Positions 7,542-9,148 of a DNA stretch of 9,148 nt are shown piece after piece. Both the position numbers and the translations under genes were made by a program. Below the pieces are notes generated by a model. That model did not search any database. It saw nothing but the letters and a program-made list of their open reading frames with translations, and had not been told where the DNA came from. Origin of the DNA: JAWVZB01 sp033722375. GTDB taxonomy: Bacteria; Actinomycetota; Nitriliruptoria; Nitriliruptorales; Nitriliruptoraceae. The stretch's first letter is position 1; each line of letters opens with the position of its first letter. The stretch lies in the NCBI GenBank assembly GCA_033722375.1, contig JAWVZB010000118.1:1-9148 (forward strand). Direction: 5' to 3'.

Positions 7542-7554
7542 TGTCATAGTGACA
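7542..7554. promoter_or_regulatory. Palindromic operator candidate 1
   Basis: A perfect palindrome, tgtca-tag-tgaca (5-bp arms, 3-bp centre), overlaps the upstream ATG candidate of the small ORF and the minus-strand -10 region. It shares the nine bases tcatagtga with the second palindrome, and the two centres are 22 bp apart, about two helical turns. The TGTCA/TGACA half-sites and spacing suit RHH dimers binding side by side. The likely ligand is the RHH protein encoded two ORFs downstream; this is inference. Confidence 0.6.
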
Positions 7555-7555
7555 T

Positions 7556-7561
7556 TATCAT
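7556..7561 (+). promoter_or_regulatory. Plus-strand -10 candidate for the sensor kinase gene
   Basis: TATCAT matches the -10 consensus at five of six positions and overlaps the minus-strand -10 (shared ttatcatga core). No convincing -35 is visible; ttgctg at 7536-7541 is poorly spaced. If used, transcription would begin near 7568 and give a leader of about 95 bases before the kinase ATG. Confidence 0.3.
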
Positions 7562-7579
7562 GACATCATAGTGATGTCA
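7561..7579. promoter_or_regulatory. Palindromic operator candidate 2
   Basis: A perfect palindrome with 8-bp arms, tgacatca-tag-tgatgtca, lies within an AT-rich island inside GC-rich DNA. Its right arm covers most of the minus-strand TTGACA -35 candidate, and its left edge touches the plus-strand TATCAT. Its left half-site tgaca begins 11 bp after the tgaca half-site of palindrome 1. A protein bound here should block the minus-strand promoter and could affect the divergent kinase gene. Confidence 0.65.
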
Positions 7580-7625
7580 ATACGCGACTGTGGACGCCGC
7601 GACGGCCATTTGGCATTCTGCGAGC

Positions 7626-7645
7626 GGCGAGGCGACGGCCTCGCC
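7626..7645 (+). other. Perfect hairpin in the 5' leader of the sensor kinase gene
   Basis: An 8-bp perfect GC-rich stem, ggcgaggc (7626-7633) with gcctcgcc (7638-7645), closes a 4-base loop (gacg). It ends 17 bases before the kinase ATG, just upstream of its weak GGGG ribosome site (7653-7656). With no T-tract it is more likely to affect translation or mRNA stability than to terminate. The rest of the 7580-7662 leader shows nothing recognisable. Confidence 0.45.
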
Positions 7646-7662
7646 TCGGATCGGGGCGGTAC

Positions 7663-9148
7663 ATGCGGTTCGCGTGGGGCCTGTGGGTGGCAGCACTGCT
7701 GCTCACGGCCGCCGCCATCGCCTTCGCGGTGGCAACCCCGGACGGGTTCTGGGTCGGTCCGGCCGTGGGGTTCGTCGCGTTCCCGGTGGCGCTCGGAGGC
7801 GCCGGCTTGCTCATCGCCCGGCGGGGCAACAACACCGGCTGGGTGCTGCTCGTTGGCATGCTCCTCTACGGCGTTCAAGCCGTCACCGCGTCGTACGCCG
7901 ACTTCGCGCTGCCCGACGGCCGTCCAGGCGCGCTCGTCGTCGCGTGGATCGCGTCCTGGGTGTTCGTGCCGCTGCTCGGCGTCATCGTGGCGCTCTTCTA
8001 CACCTTCCCCGACGGTCGACTTCCGGAGGGACGATGGCGGGCGGTGGCGATCGTGGGGGCGGTCGGCTTCGTCCTGCTGACGCTCGCGACGCCCTTCACG
8101 AGCGAGCGTCTCGCGGAGAACGAGCCGGTCTCCGTTCTCAATCCGCTCAACCCGTACTACATCGGCGACGACCTTCCGTGGATCGGGTTCGTGTCGTCGG
8201 TGGGTGGCCTCCTGTTCCTGCTCGGAGGGCTGCTCGGCGGATCGGCGTCACTGATCTCCCGCTACCGGCGATCCTCGGGCGAGCGGCGCTACCAGATCAA
8301 GTGGTTCGCCTTCGCCGGCGCGGTGCTCGCGGCGTCGATGGTCGTCACCATCGCGCTCGACGCGCTCGGCGTGGCTGCCCCGGTGGGGGAGTGGCTCTTC
8401 GCGGTCGGGGTGTTCACGATGCCGGTCGCCATCGCGATCGCGCTGTTCAAGTACCGGCTCTACGAGATCGATCTCGTCATCCGGCGCACCGTGGTCTACG
8501 CCGGTCTCGCCGGTTTCATCGGCGTGCTGTACATCAGCATCGTCGCAGGGGTCGGGGCCCTGGTCGGGTCGGGTGACGAGCCCAACCTGGCGCTGTCGGT
8601 GGCGGCGACGGCGATCGTCGCGGTCGCGTTCCAACCAGCGCGTGAACGGTTGACGACGTTCGCGAACCGGTTGGTGTTCGGCAAGCGGGCCACCCCCTAC
8701 GAGGTGCTCTCCCGGTTCTCGAGCCATCTGGGCGAGACCGTCGCGACCGACGAGACGCTCGAGCGCATGGCGCAGCTCCTCTCGGAGGGCACCGGAGCGG
8801 ACCACGCCCAGGTGTCGTTGGACATCGACGGGCAGCTGCGGGTGGGGGCCGTGTGGCCACCGGACCGTCGCGCCGAGGACGATCCCGAGCACCTCGTGGA
8901 GGTCGTCCACGAGGGCGAGCGCCTCGGGGCGCTGTCGCTCGCCAAGCCTCCGGGCGAGGAGCTGACGCCGCAGGACGAACGGTTGATGGCGGACCTCGCG
9001 TCCCAGGCGGGACTCGTGCTCCGCAACGTGCGGCTCACCGAGCAGCTCCGCGCGAAGCTCGAGGACCTCCGCCGCTCACGACAGCGGCTGGTGTCGGCAC
9101 AGGACGACGAACGCCGTCGCCTCGAACGCGACCTCCACGACGGGGCGC
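7663..9148 (+). CDS. Multi-pass membrane sensor histidine kinase, HisKA_3 (NarL/DegS-like) type, 3' end outside window
   Basis: The frame is open from ATG 7663 to the window end with 495 complete codons and no stop. The N-terminal part (about 1-325) holds roughly ten hydrophobic helices (for example 5-24, 31-52, 88-113, 125-144, 172-195, 212-236, 244-262, 278-302, 308-323). It includes the stretch FKYRLYEIDLVIRRTVVYA (262-280) and the motif FQPARERL...NRLVFGKRATPYEVL (323-349), both characteristic of a large actinobacterial sensor-kinase group. A GAF-like region (about 355-455) and a short coiled coil (456-480) follow. The dimerisation/phospho-acceptor motif DDERRRLERDLHDGA is then reached, with His492. 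The HATPase_c domain lies beyond the window. The ATG is the only conventional start after the in-frame TGA at 7561. It would phosphorylate a LuxR/NarL-type response regulator; the signal is unknown. It diverges from the RHH operon across a shared control region. Confidence 0.9.
   Translation, partial: MRFAWGLWVAALLLTAAAIAFAVATPDGFWVGPAVGFVAFPVALGGAGLLIARRGNNTGWVLLVGMLLYGVQAVTASYADFALPDGRPGALVVAWIASWVFVPLLGVIVALFYTFPDGRLPEGRWRAVAIVGAVGFVLLTLATPFTSERLAENEPVSVLNPLNPYYIGDDLPWIGFVSSVGGLLFLLGGLLGGSASLISRYRRSSGERRYQIKWFAFAGAVLAASMVVTIALDALGVAAPVGEWLFAVGVFTMPVAIAIALFKYRLYEIDLVIRRTVVYAGLAGFIGVLYISIVAGVGALVGSGDEPNLALSVAATAIVAVAFQPARERLTTFANRLVFGKRATPYEVLSRFSSHLGETVATDETLERMAQLLSEGTGADHAQVSLDIDGQLRVGAVWPPDRRAEDDPEHLVEVVHEGERLGALSLAKPPGEELTPQDERLMADLASQAGLVLRNVRLTEQLRAKLEDLRRSRQRLVSAQDDERRRLERDLHDGA

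Larger units (their letters stand above)
7554..7580 (-). promoter_or_regulatory. Promoter candidate for the small ORF-RHH-DUF4097 operon
   Basis: The minus strand has a consensus -35 TTGACA (7575-7580). Two -10 choices exist: GATAAT (7554-7559; 15-base spacer, five of six consensus bases) or TAATGT (7552-7557; 17-base spacer, fits TANNNT). Either puts the start of transcription at about 7545-7547, on the upstream ATG of the small ORF. The mRNA would then be leaderless or have a roughly 30-base leader to the ATG at 7517. The element is interleaved with both palindromes. Confidence 0.55.

Noticed and set aside
7571..8576. Plus-strand ORFs of 169 and 328 codons in the other two frames near the kinase start
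   Set aside because: They overlap the membrane region of the kinase, are Arg/Ser-rich and have no domain. The frame from 7663 reads as a typical sensor kinase to the window end.

Overview
The window is uniformly GC-rich, with strongly G/C-biased third codon positions and frequent GTG starts. Together with the smc-ftsY gene order and the sensor-kinase type at the right end, this points to a high-GC Actinobacteriota chromosome, possibly a deep-branching lineage. The sequence alone does not fix the genus.

Left part (1-4190, + strand): the 3' part of smc, lacking its N-terminal ATPase half, followed after 77 bp by a complete ftsY with an N-terminal membrane anchor. This is housekeeping DNA for chromosome organisation and membrane-protein targeting. 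ftsY meets the next gene tail to tail over a 32-bp gap that contains a GC-rich hairpin.

Middle (4223-7547, - strand): a head-to-tail series read right to left. It consists of an unrecognised short Arg-rich ORF, a ribbon-helix-helix (RHH) DNA-binding protein with an unusual N-terminal extension, a DUF4097-type beta-repeat protein, a patatin-like phospholipase and a PlsC/LPLAT-type acyltransferase. The first three overlap by 1-4 bases. The last two also overlap by 4 bases. Only a 79-bp gap separates the two blocks, so one five-gene operon is possible. The last two genes could deacylate and reacylate phospholipids.

Divergent control region (7548-7662): an AT-rich island holds two perfect palindromes, tgtca-TAG-tgaca and tgacatca-TAG-tgatgtca, with centres 22 bp apart. 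They flank overlapping -10-like elements on both strands. The palindromes are good candidates for operators of the RHH protein, giving autoregulation and possible control of the divergent kinase.

Right end (7663-9148, + strand): a long multi-membrane-helix sensor histidine kinase of the HisKA_3 (NarL/DegS-like) type. It is cut by the window end just after its phospho-acceptor His. It has no stop in the window and is recognised by reading the frame directly.

The best candidate for something under-described is the RHH/DUF4097 cassette with its small leader ORF, double operator and lipid-enzyme neighbours. No CRISPR array, mobile element, rRNA or tRNA was seen.
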